Source: Nocardia huaxiensis (GTDB lineage Bacteria; Actinomycetota; Actinomycetes; Mycobacteriales; Mycobacteriaceae). From it: a stretch of 64,000 nt of DNA. Both the position numbers and the translations under genes were made by a program. A model generated the notes under the pieces. The model saw only the letters and a program-made list of their open reading frames with translations, had not been told where the DNA came from and made no database searches. The stretch is from NCBI RefSeq assembly GCF_013744875.1, contig NZ_CP059399.1, positions 4,340,001-4,404,000 on the forward strand, in the 5' to 3' direction. Below are positions 1-8,848 of the stretch, piece after piece; position 1 is the first letter of the stretch, and each line of letters opens with the position of its first letter.

Positions 1-459
1 CGGCCAGTCGGCCTCGGCTTCGAGAGCCAGCGTGGCCGTCAACACCGAGATGCCCTGCGTGGCAACACAAACCAGAAAGGCCGCCCCGGGCATGTGCCGA
101 TGCCAGTGCCGGATCACCAGCGTGAGCAGCACTGGCCAGACGAGCACCGCCACCACCAGCAGCCCCACCGCCACGGCATGCCATCCGAGCAGCGCGAACC
201 GTGTACCGAGCACCGTGGTCGCGGCGACAGCGGTGAGCGCCGGCGGAGTATCGGCTTCCGACTCCCACCGCGAGCGATCCCACAGCAGCCCGTAGGCGAA
301 GTCCGCCGCGAGCACGATCCAGATGACGACCGCCAACACCAGCGCAATCCGCGACAGCCCTTCGTTGCCGGTGAGATGCAGGCCGACGGAGATAATCCCG
401 GTCGCCATGACATATGCGCCCACCGCAGGCGAGAGACCCCGCCACCACCGCTGCACCAT
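1..459 (-). CDS. TDT-type (TehA/SLAC1-like) transporter, 5' part only
   Basis: The reverse strand reads open from an ATG at 459 to the left edge, giving about 153 N-terminal residues; the stop lies outside the window. The protein begins MVQRWWRGLSPAVGAYVMAT and contains about four hydrophobic helices separated by short loops, two of them with Trp/Arg clusters. The opening 'SPxxGAYVMATGI' pattern resembles the tellurite-resistance/C4-dicarboxylate transporter (TDT) family, which are membrane channels or carriers for anions and dicarboxylates. A purine-rich GGGAGG lies upstream, somewhat far from the ATG, so the start is probable rather than certain. Substrate cannot be told from this fragment. 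Confidence 0.6.
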   Translation of the reverse strand, partial: MVQRWWRGLSPAVGAYVMATGIISVGLHLTGNEGLSRIALVLAVVIWIVLAADFAYGLLWDRSRWESEADTPPALTAVAATTVLGTRFALLGWHAVAVGLLVVAVLVWPVLLTLVIRHWHRHMPGAAFLVCVATQGISVLTATLALEAEADWP

Positions 460-728
460 GCAGTCATCACATCGCGCCCTCCCATACGCGTCAAGCAACT
501 CGCTGGCAACTATGATGGTGTGTGAATGGGGCGGCTGTGGATATGTGCCCGCCGTGCATCCCGGACTCGAACGAGCCGAGCGTCCGATAGCGGGCCGGAA
601 AAGCCGTGCCGCGCGAGTCATGCACTGCGGCAACCGTTTTCACCTCGCGGTCGGCCACTCGCCAGGCGTGATCCACGGAGTCGCGCCCTACCGCGGCCCC
701 AGCCGATGCGTGACGATCAACCTGCCGC

Positions 729-1367
729 TCAGAAGTCGATGCCGTGTTGCAGGGAAGCGACTGTGCTGTCGAGGGTTTCGTAGAGAGCTTTCAAGGAGCG
801 GTCCGCGCTGAGGATCCATTGGTCCAGGCCCACGCCGAGGGCGGCGAAGCAGGCCGCCGCCGCCAGTTGGGGTCGCAGGTCGTCGATGGGGAGGCCGGCG
901 CGGTGGGCGAAGCGCTGGGCCAGCACGTGCTGGCGGGTGACGGCGCCGGTGAAGTTCTCTTGGCGGAGTTCAGGATTGGTGACCAGCAGGTGGCGGGCGC
1001 GGCGGGCGGTGTCGGCTTGGGTGCGGCGCGTTTCGGGGTCGGTTTCGTCGAGGACGAAGTCGCGCAGGGCGGCTCGCAGGGCGGTGAGGGCGGATTCGCC
1101 GGGTGGGCGGCGGTCGAGGGCGGCCAGGAGGTAGGCGATCAGGTCTTCCTCGTGGCTGAAGATGACGGCGGCCTTGGAGGGGAAGTGGCGGTGGAAGGTG
1201 CGGCGGGAGACGTGGGCGGCGTCGGCGATCTGCTGGACGGTGGTGTGGTCATAGCCCTGCCGTTCGAACAGCCGCAGTGCGGTGTCGATGAGTTGGCGGC
1301 GGACCCGGGCCTTCTCCCGTACGCGTAGCCCCACATCCTGGGTCATGCCCCACCCTCCGTCGTCCAT
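729..1367 (-). CDS. TetR/AcrR family transcriptional regulator
   Basis: A 212-residue TetR-type repressor, the usual family length. The DNA-binding part is at about residues 20-66, with the helix-turn-helix around 42-61 (TVQQIADAAHVSRRTFHRHF) followed by a ligand-binding helical domain. A second in-frame ATG at 1346 would remove seven residues and leaves the domain intact, so it may be the real start. The gene is divergent from the secreted lipase at 1566, and the 198-bp spacer holds a perfect palindrome and other repeats. The natural inference is that it controls itself and the lipase. The inducer is unknown. Confidence 0.9.
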   Translation of the reverse strand: MDDGGWGMTQDVGLRVREKARVRRQLIDTALRLFERQGYDHTTVQQIADAAHVSRRTFHRHFPSKAAVIFSHEEDLIAYLLAALDRRPPGESALTALRAALRDFVLDETDPETRRTQADTARRARHLLVTNPELRQENFTGAVTRQHVLAQRFAHRAGLPIDDLRPQLAAAACFAALGVGLDQWILSADRSLKALYETLDSTVASLQHGIDF

Positions 1368-1448
1368 GTCACCCGGCGTCGTTCGAGTCGGGCTGCGCCC
1401 AATTTTTACAAGGCGCGGAATCCCTATGAGACCGAGTCACCCAATTTG

Positions 1449-1465
1449 GTGTCTCAAAGTGACAC
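1449..1465. promoter_or_regulatory. Inverted repeat GTGTC-N7-GACAC between TetR gene and lipase
   Basis: Five-base arms GTGTC and GACAC are separated by seven bases. The site lies 24 bp before the stronger palindrome at 1489 in the same divergent spacer, and shares the GTGTC/TGTCA core with it. It may be a second, weaker operator. Confidence 0.4.
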
Positions 1466-1488
1466 TTTTCAGGTTAGTCTGGCTGAAC

Positions 1489-1503
1489 TGTCACAGTGTG
1501 ACA
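1489..1503. promoter_or_regulatory. Palindrome TGTCACAGTGTGACA, candidate TetR operator
   Basis: Seven-base arms TGTCACA/TGTGACA form a perfect inverted repeat around one central G. It lies between the divergent TetR gene (start 1367) and the lipase (start 1566), the usual place for an autoregulatory TetR operator. Binding by this regulator is inferred. Confidence 0.55.
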
Positions 1504-1523
1504 CCAACGCTGTGAGGTCGACA

Positions 1524-1549
1524 CCGTGACATCAAAACCGTGACATCAA
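1524..1549. repeat. Direct repeat of CCGTGACATCAA, period 14 bp
   Basis: The 12-base word CCGTGACATCAA occurs at 1524-1535 and again at 1538-1549, just before the lipase ribosome site. Its TGACA core echoes the nearby palindrome. It could be an activator or repressor half-site array, or a slippage duplication. Confidence 0.5.
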
Positions 1550-1565
1550 GAGCTTGTGAGGACGC

Positions 1566-2732
1566 ATGACCCGCCGCAGCCGTTCGAAGAAGAGCAGTCG
1601 TTCGACGAGGAATACCGTGATCACCCTGGTCGCGACCGCCCTGCTGGCCGGTGGCCCGCTGGCGGGTTCCGCCCTCGCGGATCCGACCGGCGGCGCGGCA
1701 CCCGGCACGGTGGTGTCGAACGAGGCTCTGCCCGAGCAGCTGTGGGTGACCGGCACCGCCTCGGCCCGCCGCCTGACCTACTGGACCCAGGATTCCGACG
1801 GCCGTCCCGCGCTGTCCACGGGGGCGATCTTCATCCCGGCCGGAACGCCTCCGCCGGGCGGCTGGCCGGTCGTCTCCTGGGAGCACGGCACGGTCGGCGT
1901 CGGCGACGACTGCGCACCCTCCACGGCTGGCCGCTCCCAGCGCGACATGGACTATCTCGCCACCTGGCTGCGGCAGGGCTACGCGATCGTTGCCACCGAC
2001 TACATCGGTCTCGGCACCCCGGGCGTGCACACCTACCTCGACGGCCGGGCCGAGGCGCACGCCGCAATCGACATGGTCCGCGCGGCCCGTGCCGTCGATG
2101 ACTCCCTCGCCTCGAAGTGGGTGGCCATCGGCCAGTCCCAGGGCGGCGGCGCGGCCGTGTTCACCGCCTCCCTCGCCACCGGCTACGCCCCCGAGCTGGA
2201 CTATCGCGGCGCCGTCGCCACCGGTCCCGCTTCCAATGTGGTGGAAGCGTTTTCGCTGATCGGCCCGCAGGGCCCGGCCGTCTCACAGGCCCATCTGACC
2301 GCCTACGCCACCTATGTCCTCAATGGCCTGCAGGCGGCGCGCCCCGGCCTGGACCTGGACAGCTATCTCACCCCGCTCGGCAAGGACCTGATGACCGCCG
2401 CGCAGACCCTGTGCTTCACCCCGATGGCGCAGCGCGCCGCGGGCATCCCGCTGAATCAGCTGTTCTCGCGGCCACTTTCGGACGGCGACCTGATGGCCAC
2501 CGCGCGCCCGGTCCTGGATGTCCCCATGACCGGCTACGACCGCCCGCTTTTCCTCGGCCAGGGCACCAACGACCTCGATGTCCCGATCCCCTTGACCACC
2601 AAGCTGATCGCGGATCTGGAACTGCATGGCGTCCGCCCCGAGGTGCACATCTACCCGGGCAAGGACCACAGCGCCACCATGGCGGCGTCCCTGCCGGACA
2701 GCATGCCGTTCGTGGCGAGGCTGTTCGCCTGA
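1566..2732 (+). CDS. Secreted alpha/beta hydrolase (secretory lipase family)
   Basis: 388 residues with an N-terminal signal sequence: a strongly basic stretch (residues 1-16), a hydrophobic core and an Ala-rich end near ALAD (about residue 38). The mature part is an alpha/beta hydrolase of the secretory lipase (LIP) type. The nucleophile elbow GQSQG is near residue 189, a likely catalytic Asp lies in TNDLDVP near 334, and the His in KDHSAT near 367. Such enzymes hydrolyse triacylglycerols or other esters outside the cell. It is divergent from the TetR gene at 729-1367 and probably controlled by it. The ATG follows a GAGG purine stretch. Confidence 0.85.
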   Translation: MTRRSRSKKSSRSTRNTVITLVATALLAGGPLAGSALADPTGGAAPGTVVSNEALPEQLWVTGTASARRLTYWTQDSDGRPALSTGAIFIPAGTPPPGGWPVVSWEHGTVGVGDDCAPSTAGRSQRDMDYLATWLRQGYAIVATDYIGLGTPGVHTYLDGRAEAHAAIDMVRAARAVDDSLASKWVAIGQSQGGGAAVFTASLATGYAPELDYRGAVATGPASNVVEAFSLIGPQGPAVSQAHLTAYATYVLNGLQAARPGLDLDSYLTPLGKDLMTAAQTLCFTPMAQRAAGIPLNQLFSRPLSDGDLMATARPVLDVPMTGYDRPLFLGQGTNDLDVPIPLTTKLIADLELHGVRPEVHIYPGKDHSATMAASLPDSMPFVARLFA

Positions 2733-3061
2733 CACTTCGCGGGCTCGATGCCCACCCGGCCCGGGAGCGGCTGTCTCGTCTGAGCCGCCTGTCCGGGTTG
2801 GGTTCGTCCTGAACGGGACACGATTCCCGGCGTCGAGGGGGCCGGCCGTCGGATCGGCGTCGAATGGCGGATCGGCTGCTGGGCAGCCGGAGCAGACGCG
2901 ACTAAATGCTCCTGCACGGTGACGTGTGCCAGACAGTAGCCCGGCTCTTGGGGTCGCCAGAGAGTTGCTACTGCCCGATGCGGTGCCCCACGCCGCAAAC
3001 CAGACCGAGCATCCTTCATGAAACTGGCTGGATGGTCAAGGGTTTGGGTGAATCAAGTGAA
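2733..3061. other. Intergenic region before the mce operon
   Basis: Together with the promoter elements this makes a 411-bp gap without a convincing gene. It holds a long-loop inverted repeat, CAGTAGC at 2934-2940 and GCTACTG at 2967-2973 (26-base loop), which could be part of a lipase terminator or a binding site. No T-run follows. Nothing else was recognised. Confidence 0.5.
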
Positions 3062-3092
3062 GACTGACACGTCAGTCGGAAAAGTGTATTAA
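3062..3092 (+). promoter_or_regulatory. Predicted mce promoter with palindromic operator on the -35 box
   Basis: GACTGAC-AC-GTCAGTC (3062-3077) is a perfect inverted repeat with 7-base arms. CTGACA at 3064-3069 is one base from the TTGACA -35 consensus, and TATTAA at 3087-3092 is 17 bases downstream, a good -10 match and spacing. An operator over the -35 box would block polymerase. The two TetR genes at the end of the operon are the obvious candidate binders; that link is inferred. Confidence 0.6.
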
Positions 3093-3143
3093 CGTCTGGG
3101 ACGGCCGGTACGGGCCAGGCAGTGGGGCAGTGGGGTACAAGCA

Positions 3144-3974
3144 TTGGTCGATAAAGTCATTCGGGGGCCGGAACCGCTCGTGCGGAACGTCACCGAGTTC
3201 GTTCTCTCGGGGTTGCGCACGTTCGGGCGCACCCTGCAACTGGCGGTAGCGGCCTTCCGCTACCTGATCACCGACATTGTCGGACTCAAACATCCGTGGC
3301 GGGACACGCTGCAGCAGGGCTGGTTCATCGTCTCCGTGACGGCGATTCCGGCGGTGCTGGTGGCGGTTCCGTTCGGCGTCATCGTGGCGGTCCAGGTCGG
3401 CAGTCTGACCCAGCAGGTCGGCGCGAGTTCGGTGTCCGGCGCGGCCGGCGGGCTCGGCGTGATCCGGCAGGGCGCGCCCATGGTGACGGCATTGCTGCTG
3501 GGCGGCGCGGCCGGTTCGGCCATCGCCGCCGATCTGGGCGCCCGCACCATCCGCGATGAGGTGGACGCCCTGCGGACCATGGGCATCGACCCGGTGCGCC
3601 GGCTGGTGGCGCCGCGACTGGCGGCCATGATCGCGCTCACGCCGCTGCTGTGCATGCTCATCATTTTCATGGGCGTGTTCACCGGATACGTGATTGCCGT
3701 TGGCTTCCAAGGGGTTACGCCGGGCAGCTACCTGCAGGCGTTCTCCGCCTTCGCCGAGATGAGCGATCTCGTCGTCGCCATCGTGAAGTCGATCCTGTTC
3801 GGCATCATCGTGCTCATCGTGTCGTGTCAGCGCGGCCTGGAGGCCATGAACGGGCCCAAGGGCGTCGCCAATGCCGTGAACGCGGCGGTGGTGATCGGCG
3901 TGATCTCCGCCTTCGGGGTGAATCTCGTTATCACCCAGTTGGTTTCGATGTTCCTACCAACTCGGGTGGGTTGA
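3144..3974 (+). CDS. yrbEA: YrbE/MlaE-family permease, first of the mce operon
   Basis: 276 residues with the MlaE/YrbE permease fold: several membrane helices and the conserved central segment around RDEVDALRTMGIDP, which is the ATPase-coupling loop of these proteins. Two YrbE proteins form the membrane core of an Mce lipid importer. The only usable start in this frame after a stop at 3090 is TTG at 3144; its ribosome site is poor (GGGG a few bases upstream). The stop overlaps the next start by one base (TGATG), indicating translational coupling. The ATPase partner (Mkl/MceG type) is not in the window, as is usual for mce loci. Confidence 0.93.
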   Translation: MVDKVIRGPEPLVRNVTEFVLSGLRTFGRTLQLAVAAFRYLITDIVGLKHPWRDTLQQGWFIVSVTAIPAVLVAVPFGVIVAVQVGSLTQQVGASSVSGAAGGLGVIRQGAPMVTALLLGGAAGSAIAADLGARTIRDEVDALRTMGIDPVRRLVAPRLAAMIALTPLLCMLIIFMGVFTGYVIAVGFQGVTPGSYLQAFSAFAEMSDLVVAIVKSILFGIIVLIVSCQRGLEAMNGPKGVANAVNAAVVIGVISAFGVNLVITQLVSMFLPTRVG

Positions 3975-4843
3975 TGACTCAGGTACCAGCCCGCTATCAG
4001 CCGCTCGGGGCAGCGGGCCGAGTGGTCGCACGCTCGGCCGACGCCCCGATGACGGTTCTCGAAACGCTCGGGCATCAAGCAACTTTCGTCTACGAGGTGC
4101 TGGCCGCCATTCCGCACACGCTGCGCGTGTACCGGCGCCAGACCATGATCATTCTTTCCGACATCACCTGGGGCAGTGGCGCGATCATCGTCGGCGGCGG
4201 CACCGTGGCGGTGCTGGCCTTCCTCGGCATCGCGGTCGGCGGCTCCATCGGCGTGGAGGGTTTCACCGCGCTGAACATGGTCGGCATGGGCCCGCTCACC
4301 GGGTTCGTCTCCGCCTACGCCAATACCCGCGAGATGGCGCCCATGGTGGCGGCCATCGGCTTTGCGGCACAGGCCGGTTGCCGCATGACCGCCGAGATAG
4401 GTTCCATGCGCATCTCCGAGGAGATCGACGCGCTCGAGGCCATCGGCATCCGCCCGATGTCGTTCGTGGTGACCACCCGCGTCATCGCCGGCGTGATCAC
4501 CATCGTGCCGCTGCACCTGCTCACGCTGATCCTGTCGTACCTGTCGTGCGCCACGGTCGTGAACGTGCTGCACGGGCAGTCCTCGGGCACCTACTACCAC
4601 TACTTCGACGCCTTCCTGCAACCCGGAGATGTGATCGCATCCCTGGTCAAGGCAACGATTTTCGTGGTCACCATCATTCTCATCCACGGCTACCAGGGCT
4701 TCTACGCCACCGGCGGACCGGAGGGCGTGGGCCGGGCCTCGGGTCGCGCGATCCGCGCGAGCCTGGTGCTCGTGGTCATCCTGGACATGATCCTCACGAT
4801 CGTGATCTGGGGCCTGGATGTCGGCATCAGGATTTCGGGGTAG
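3974..4843 (+). CDS. yrbEB: YrbE/MlaE-family permease, second of the mce operon
   Basis: 289 residues from ATG 3974 (MTQVPARYQPL). Membrane helices fill the region from about residue 55 to the C-terminus, and the coupling-loop motif SEEIDALEAIGIRP matches its partner upstream. It pairs with YrbEA as the permease dimer of the Mce transporter. The open frame extends further upstream into yrbEA, but the TGATG junction and homologous length favour this ATG. mceA follows after three bases. Confidence 0.93.
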   Translation: MTQVPARYQPLGAAGRVVARSADAPMTVLETLGHQATFVYEVLAAIPHTLRVYRRQTMIILSDITWGSGAIIVGGGTVAVLAFLGIAVGGSIGVEGFTALNMVGMGPLTGFVSAYANTREMAPMVAAIGFAAQAGCRMTAEIGSMRISEEIDALEAIGIRPMSFVVTTRVIAGVITIVPLHLLTLILSYLSCATVVNVLHGQSSGTYYHYFDAFLQPGDVIASLVKATIFVVTIILIHGYQGFYATGGPEGVGRASGRAIRASLVLVVILDMILTIVIWGLDVGIRISG

Positions 4844-4846
4844 GCC

Positions 4847-5890
4847 ATGGGCGTCTTTCAGGATCATTCCGGGCGCGCCGCCAAACCGTGGGCGCTGCGC
4901 CTGCGCGGCCTCGTTCTCGCGATCGTCATCGTCGTCGTGACGATGCTCGTAAGTTCCTACGCACGTGGCGGTTTCGCCGACAGGTTCGCCTTGACCGTCG
5001 ACGCCGCCACGCTCGGTGAGGGTCTCGCGCCGGGCGCGGAGGTGAAGTTCCGCGGCTTCGCCATCGGCACGGTGAAGGCGGTGGACACCGTCGGCTACGG
5101 CCATCAGCGCATCGAATTGGAGATCGACCGCAAGCAGGCCGGCGCGCTCACCGACGACGTGACCGCGCGCTTCACCTCGTCCAATGTCTTCGGTTCCAGC
5201 GCAATCGAATTGGTGGCCGGTGACGGCGGCGAACCGCTGCGCGAGGGCGCGGTGCTGCAGATCGGCGAGAACGCCACCAATGCCACCGTCGCCGGAGTCT
5301 TCCGGCGTGCGGCCCGGCTCACCCAGGTGCTCGACTCCGCGACCGTGCACCGGCTGTTCGATCTCATGCTCGACAATGCCGACAGTCTCGGCCCGGTGCT
5401 GCAGTCGTTCTTCGAGACGGCGCGCCTGCTCGCCGACGGTCAGCAGGCGCCGCTGGCGCACTATCTGACCATCGGCAAGGACATGACCGGCGCACTCGCC
5501 GACCTCACGCCGTCGGCGGGCCGCGCCATTCTCGCGGTGCTCGAACAGGCCGCCTACTTCGGCGACCCCGACAATCGGGCTCGCACCAACAAGGCCACCG
5601 ACGGCGTGGATCAGACTGTGCTGGTCGGCATTTCGGACCTGCTGCAGACGAACAACCCGGATCTGGAGGCCCTGCTCAGCACGGTGCTGGATCTCGCGGT
5701 GCCGATCAGCGCCTCCATCGGCACGGTCGCCCCGGCCTACAACCGGGTCCCGAACCTGCTGCGCGCCATGGACGGCGCCTTCCCGGTGGTGGACGGCCGC
5801 GTGCAGCTGCAATTGGAGCTGATCGCGAAAACCATGCCGTACCTTGCCGATTCACTGAATGCCGATTCGCGGAACGGGGGTACGCGATGA
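4847..5890 (+). CDS. mceA: MCE family protein MceA
   Basis: 347 residues. One N-terminal membrane anchor (about residues 22-40, LVLAIVIVVVTMLVSSY) is followed by the MCE domain (about 45-120, including GAEVKFRGFAIGTVKAV) and a long helical region. Mce proteins form the periplasmic/cell-wall tunnel that carries lipids to the YrbE permease. As first of six mce genes it is MceA by position. It ends in an ATGA overlap with mceB. The particular lipid (fatty acid, sterol or other) cannot be told from sequence. Confidence 0.92.
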   Translation: MGVFQDHSGRAAKPWALRLRGLVLAIVIVVVTMLVSSYARGGFADRFALTVDAATLGEGLAPGAEVKFRGFAIGTVKAVDTVGYGHQRIELEIDRKQAGALTDDVTARFTSSNVFGSSAIELVAGDGGEPLREGAVLQIGENATNATVAGVFRRAARLTQVLDSATVHRLFDLMLDNADSLGPVLQSFFETARLLADGQQAPLAHYLTIGKDMTGALADLTPSAGRAILAVLEQAAYFGDPDNRARTNKATDGVDQTVLVGISDLLQTNNPDLEALLSTVLDLAVPISASIGTVAPAYNRVPNLLRAMDGAFPVVDGRVQLQLELIAKTMPYLADSLNADSRNGGTR

Positions 5891-6894
5891 ACGACATCGG
5901 CAAAGCCGCAGCCAAACTGGTGGTCTTCCTGCTCGTCGTGGGCGCCTGCTCGGTCTTCATCGTGACCGCGCTGCGCACCCCGATTCCCGGCGAGAAGGTC
6001 ACCTACGACGCCGTGTTCACCGACGTCTCCGGCCTGTTCCCGGGTGACTCGGTGCGGATGTCCGGCGTCGCCGTGGGCAAGGTGGAAGCGGTGTCGCTGG
6101 ACGGCACCCAGGCTCGCGTGCACTTCACCGTGGACCAGAGCCGCCCCGTCTACGACAACACCAAAGCCGCTGTGCGCTACCAGAACCTGATCGGCCAGCG
6201 CTACGTGGAACTGCTCACCGACGGGCCGAGTGGCACGAAACTCGCTGTCGGCTCGACCATTCCGGTGGATCGGACCATCCCCAGCTTCGATGTGTCCAAG
6301 CTGTTCAACGGTTTCAAACCCATGTTCGAAACCCTGGATCCGGCCCAGCTCAATCAGTTCGGCGACAATCTGCTGCGCGTGCTGCAGGGCGACGGTGCCG
6401 GTATCGGCCCGGTGCTGGCGGATCTGGACTCGCTCACCAAGAACGCTCGCAGCAGTGAAGCGGTCATCGTGCTGCTGATCCGCAACCTCGGCCTGGTGTC
6501 GGCGGAGATCGGTGGAAAGTCCCAGGCGGTGGGCGATCTGGTGCGGCAGCTCTCGGCGATCCTGAGCCAGTTCACCACCAAAACGCAGACCATCCTGACC
6601 GCCATCGACAATGCGAATGCGGCGCTCGTTCCGCTCATTCCGATTCTGGAGCAGGGGCAGGCCGCCTACGACCAGGCCTACGGTCCGGTGGACGGCCTGC
6701 TGCGCCGGCTGGTGCCGCAGACCGATCAGCTCACCGATCTGCTCGCGCTGACCCCGCAGCTCGTCACCGGCCTCAATCAGGCGGTGCCGGGAGACGGTGT
6801 GCGGCCGCGCATTACATGCTCCAACGGGGAGGCGGCCGTGCCCGCCGTCGCTGCCGCGATCCTCGCCAACCAGAACCTGGTGGTGTGCAAATGA
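5887..6894 (+). CDS. mceB: MCE family protein MceB
   Basis: 335 residues with an N-terminal membrane anchor (about residues 10-28) and an MCE domain (about 36-115, GDSVRMSGVAVGKVEAV). A long alpha-helical region follows and the C-terminus carries Cys residues (TCSNGEA and VVCK), common in MceB proteins. It begins in an ATGA overlap with mceA and ends in an ATGA overlap with mceC. It is one of six subunits of the lipid-import tunnel. Confidence 0.92.
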   Translation: MNDIGKAAAKLVVFLLVVGACSVFIVTALRTPIPGEKVTYDAVFTDVSGLFPGDSVRMSGVAVGKVEAVSLDGTQARVHFTVDQSRPVYDNTKAAVRYQNLIGQRYVELLTDGPSGTKLAVGSTIPVDRTIPSFDVSKLFNGFKPMFETLDPAQLNQFGDNLLRVLQGDGAGIGPVLADLDSLTKNARSSEAVIVLLIRNLGLVSAEIGGKSQAVGDLVRQLSAILSQFTTKTQTILTAIDNANAALVPLIPILEQGQAAYDQAYGPVDGLLRRLVPQTDQLTDLLALTPQLVTGLNQAVPGDGVRPRITCSNGEAAVPAVAAAILANQNLVVCK

Positions 6895-7904
6895 CGGGAC
6901 TGATCCAGTATTTCGGCGCGCTCATCCGTGAAATCCTCACGGGGCGCGGCGACCGGCCCAAGCAATTGCGCTGGGGCATAGCGGGTGTCACGGTGTGCGC
7001 GGTCGCGCTGCTGGCGGCCGGGACACTGTATGTGATCCCGTTCGGGCAGCGCACCTACGTGGCCGACTTCAAGATCTCCGGCGGTGCGCATCCCGGTGAC
7101 GAGGTCCGGGTGGCCGGTATCAATGTCGGCAAGGTCCGCTCGGTGGACCTGGTGGGCGATCACGTGGAGATCGCCTTCACGGTGAATCGCGATGTGCACG
7201 TGGGTGATCGGTCCGCGGTGGAGATCAAGATGCTCACCCCCATCGGCGGGCACTACCTGGCGTTGAGCCCGGCCGGTGACAAGGCGCTGGGGGAGGGCCA
7301 CATTCCGCCGGAGCGCACCACCACGCCCTTCGAGCTGAGCGACATTCTCGACCGCGGCACACCGGTGTTCGGTCAGGTGGACGGCACCACCCTGCGTGAC
7401 ACCTTCGGTGAACTGAATTCCGCCCTGGCAGGCCAGCCGGACGCGCTGCGCAATGTGATCGGCAATGCCAATGAGCTGACGGGCCTGCTCTCGCAGCGCA
7501 CCCAGCAACTCGACACCGCACTACAGGTGTCGGACGAATACATTGCCGCCGTCGCCACCGACAAGGCCATGCTGACCGATTTCGTCCGGCAGCTCGGCGC
7601 GGTCGCCGATCAGCTGGGCAATCGCAAGGACGACATCATCTCGGTGTTCAACCTGGTGAAACGGCTGCTGCTGGTGCTGCACCGGCCGATCATGGCCTAC
7701 GGCGACAATGTCGAGCCGACCGTCACGCAATTCGAGCAGCTGTTCTCGAAGGCATTCGAGGATCCGAGCCGGATCGACACCGTGATCAACGGCCTGCGCG
7801 ATGTCATCACCAAGCTGAACGGGTTGGTGGGCACCGACGTGCAGGTCGCGGACCCGGCCGCCGGCGTGCAGCTCTGCATCCCCTATGAAGGCAAGGCGTG
7901 CTGA
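6891..7904 (+). CDS. mceC: MCE family protein MceC
   Basis: 337 residues from ATG 6891, chosen because it overlaps the mceB stop (ATGA) and gives the normal N-terminus: a short cytosolic part, a membrane anchor near residues 27-48 and the MCE domain (about 53-130, GDEVRVAGINVGKVRSV). The open frame runs further upstream but that would add residues antisense to family norms. The C-terminus ends with two Cys residues (LCIPYEGKAC). It is part of the same lipid importer. Confidence 0.9.
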   Translation: MTGLIQYFGALIREILTGRGDRPKQLRWGIAGVTVCAVALLAAGTLYVIPFGQRTYVADFKISGGAHPGDEVRVAGINVGKVRSVDLVGDHVEIAFTVNRDVHVGDRSAVEIKMLTPIGGHYLALSPAGDKALGEGHIPPERTTTPFELSDILDRGTPVFGQVDGTTLRDTFGELNSALAGQPDALRNVIGNANELTGLLSQRTQQLDTALQVSDEYIAAVATDKAMLTDFVRQLGAVADQLGNRKDDIISVFNLVKRLLLVLHRPIMAYGDNVEPTVTQFEQLFSKAFEDPSRIDTVINGLRDVITKLNGLVGTDVQVADPAAGVQLCIPYEGKAC

Positions 7905-8848
7905 TGCTGAGTAATGGAAAACCGTGGCGAAAAGCCGCACTGGCCGCCGGCGTCACCGCAGCGGTGGTCGCCACCGGCGTGGCAGGCGTCACCTGGGCGA
8001 ATTCCGCCAGTGCGGCCGACCAACAGGTCTGCGCCGAATTCAAGGACACCGTGGGCCTCTACGAGGGCAACAGCGTCACCATGCTCGGCGTCGATATCGG
8101 CACCGTCTCCAAAATCGAAGCCCTCGGTGACCGCATGCGCGTCACCATGAGCATCGCGAGCAAATACACGCTGCCCGCCGACGTCACCGCCGTCACCATG
8201 TCCAGCTCCATCGTGACCGACCGGCATGTGGAATTGGCCAACCCCTACACCGGCGGCGATCGTTTCGACACCGCGAAATGCATTCCGCTGGAACGCACCA
8301 AGACGCCGATCGGCATCAGCGAGGCGCTCGACGCCATGGGTGTGCTGGCCGAGGATCTGACCGTCGGCGGCGGCGCGAACGGTCAGCCCGACCTGCTGCT
8401 GGACAGCACGCTCACCGCGGCCAACCAGGCCATGAGCGGCACCGGACAGCAGTTCAACCAACTGCTGCAACGACTTTCGGCGGTGGTCGGCGACCCGTCG
8501 CAGCGGGATGTGGTGTTCCGGCGGCTGGTGGACAATCTCGACCAGCTGACCACCATGTTCGTGAGCAATTGGCCGGATATGCAGCTGGTGCTGGACAATC
8601 TGCGCGTCGGACTGCAGTTGATCGGTGAATTCTCCATGGAGTTCGCCGGCGCGGTCGATATCGCGGTGGAGTTCCTGCCGGTGATCGCCCGCAATGCCGG
8701 GAAATACGACCAGCGGGTATTCGAACTGCTGGATCAGATACTGCCGCAGGCGAAACAGGTGCTCGAAACACATCAGGGTTCCATCAGCGACCTGCTCGCC
8801 CAGCTGCCGCCGCTGGTGAACCAGCTCCCGCAGGGTGGTGCGCGATGA
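7904..8848 (+). CDS. mceD: MCE family protein MceD
   Basis: 314 residues from ATG 7904, which overlaps the mceC stop by one base (TGATG). An earlier in-frame GTG at 7898 is possible but less likely. The N-terminal hydrophobic segment ends in NSASAADQ, like an uncleaved or cleaved signal, and the MCE domain follows (about 45-120, GNSVTMLGVDIGTVSKI). The protein ends in an ATGA overlap with mceE. Confidence 0.9.
   Translation: MLSNGKPWRKAALAAGVTAAVVATGVAGVTWANSASAADQQVCAEFKDTVGLYEGNSVTMLGVDIGTVSKIEALGDRMRVTMSIASKYTLPADVTAVTMSSSIVTDRHVELANPYTGGDRFDTAKCIPLERTKTPIGISEALDAMGVLAEDLTVGGGANGQPDLLLDSTLTAANQAMSGTGQQFNQLLQRLSAVVGDPSQRDVVFRRLVDNLDQLTTMFVSNWPDMQLVLDNLRVGLQLIGEFSMEFAGAVDIAVEFLPVIARNAGKYDQRVFELLDQILPQAKQVLETHQGSISDLLAQLPPLVNQLPQGGAR

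Noticed and set aside
570..650. Possible reverse-strand tRNA, because GTTCGAGTCC resembles a T-loop
   Set aside because: The T-stem does not pair and no acceptor stem or anticodon arm can be drawn around it.
3827..5812. A 661-residue reverse open frame across yrbE and mceA
   Set aside because: His/Asp/Arg-rich antisense artefact of high-GC coding DNA; no family features.
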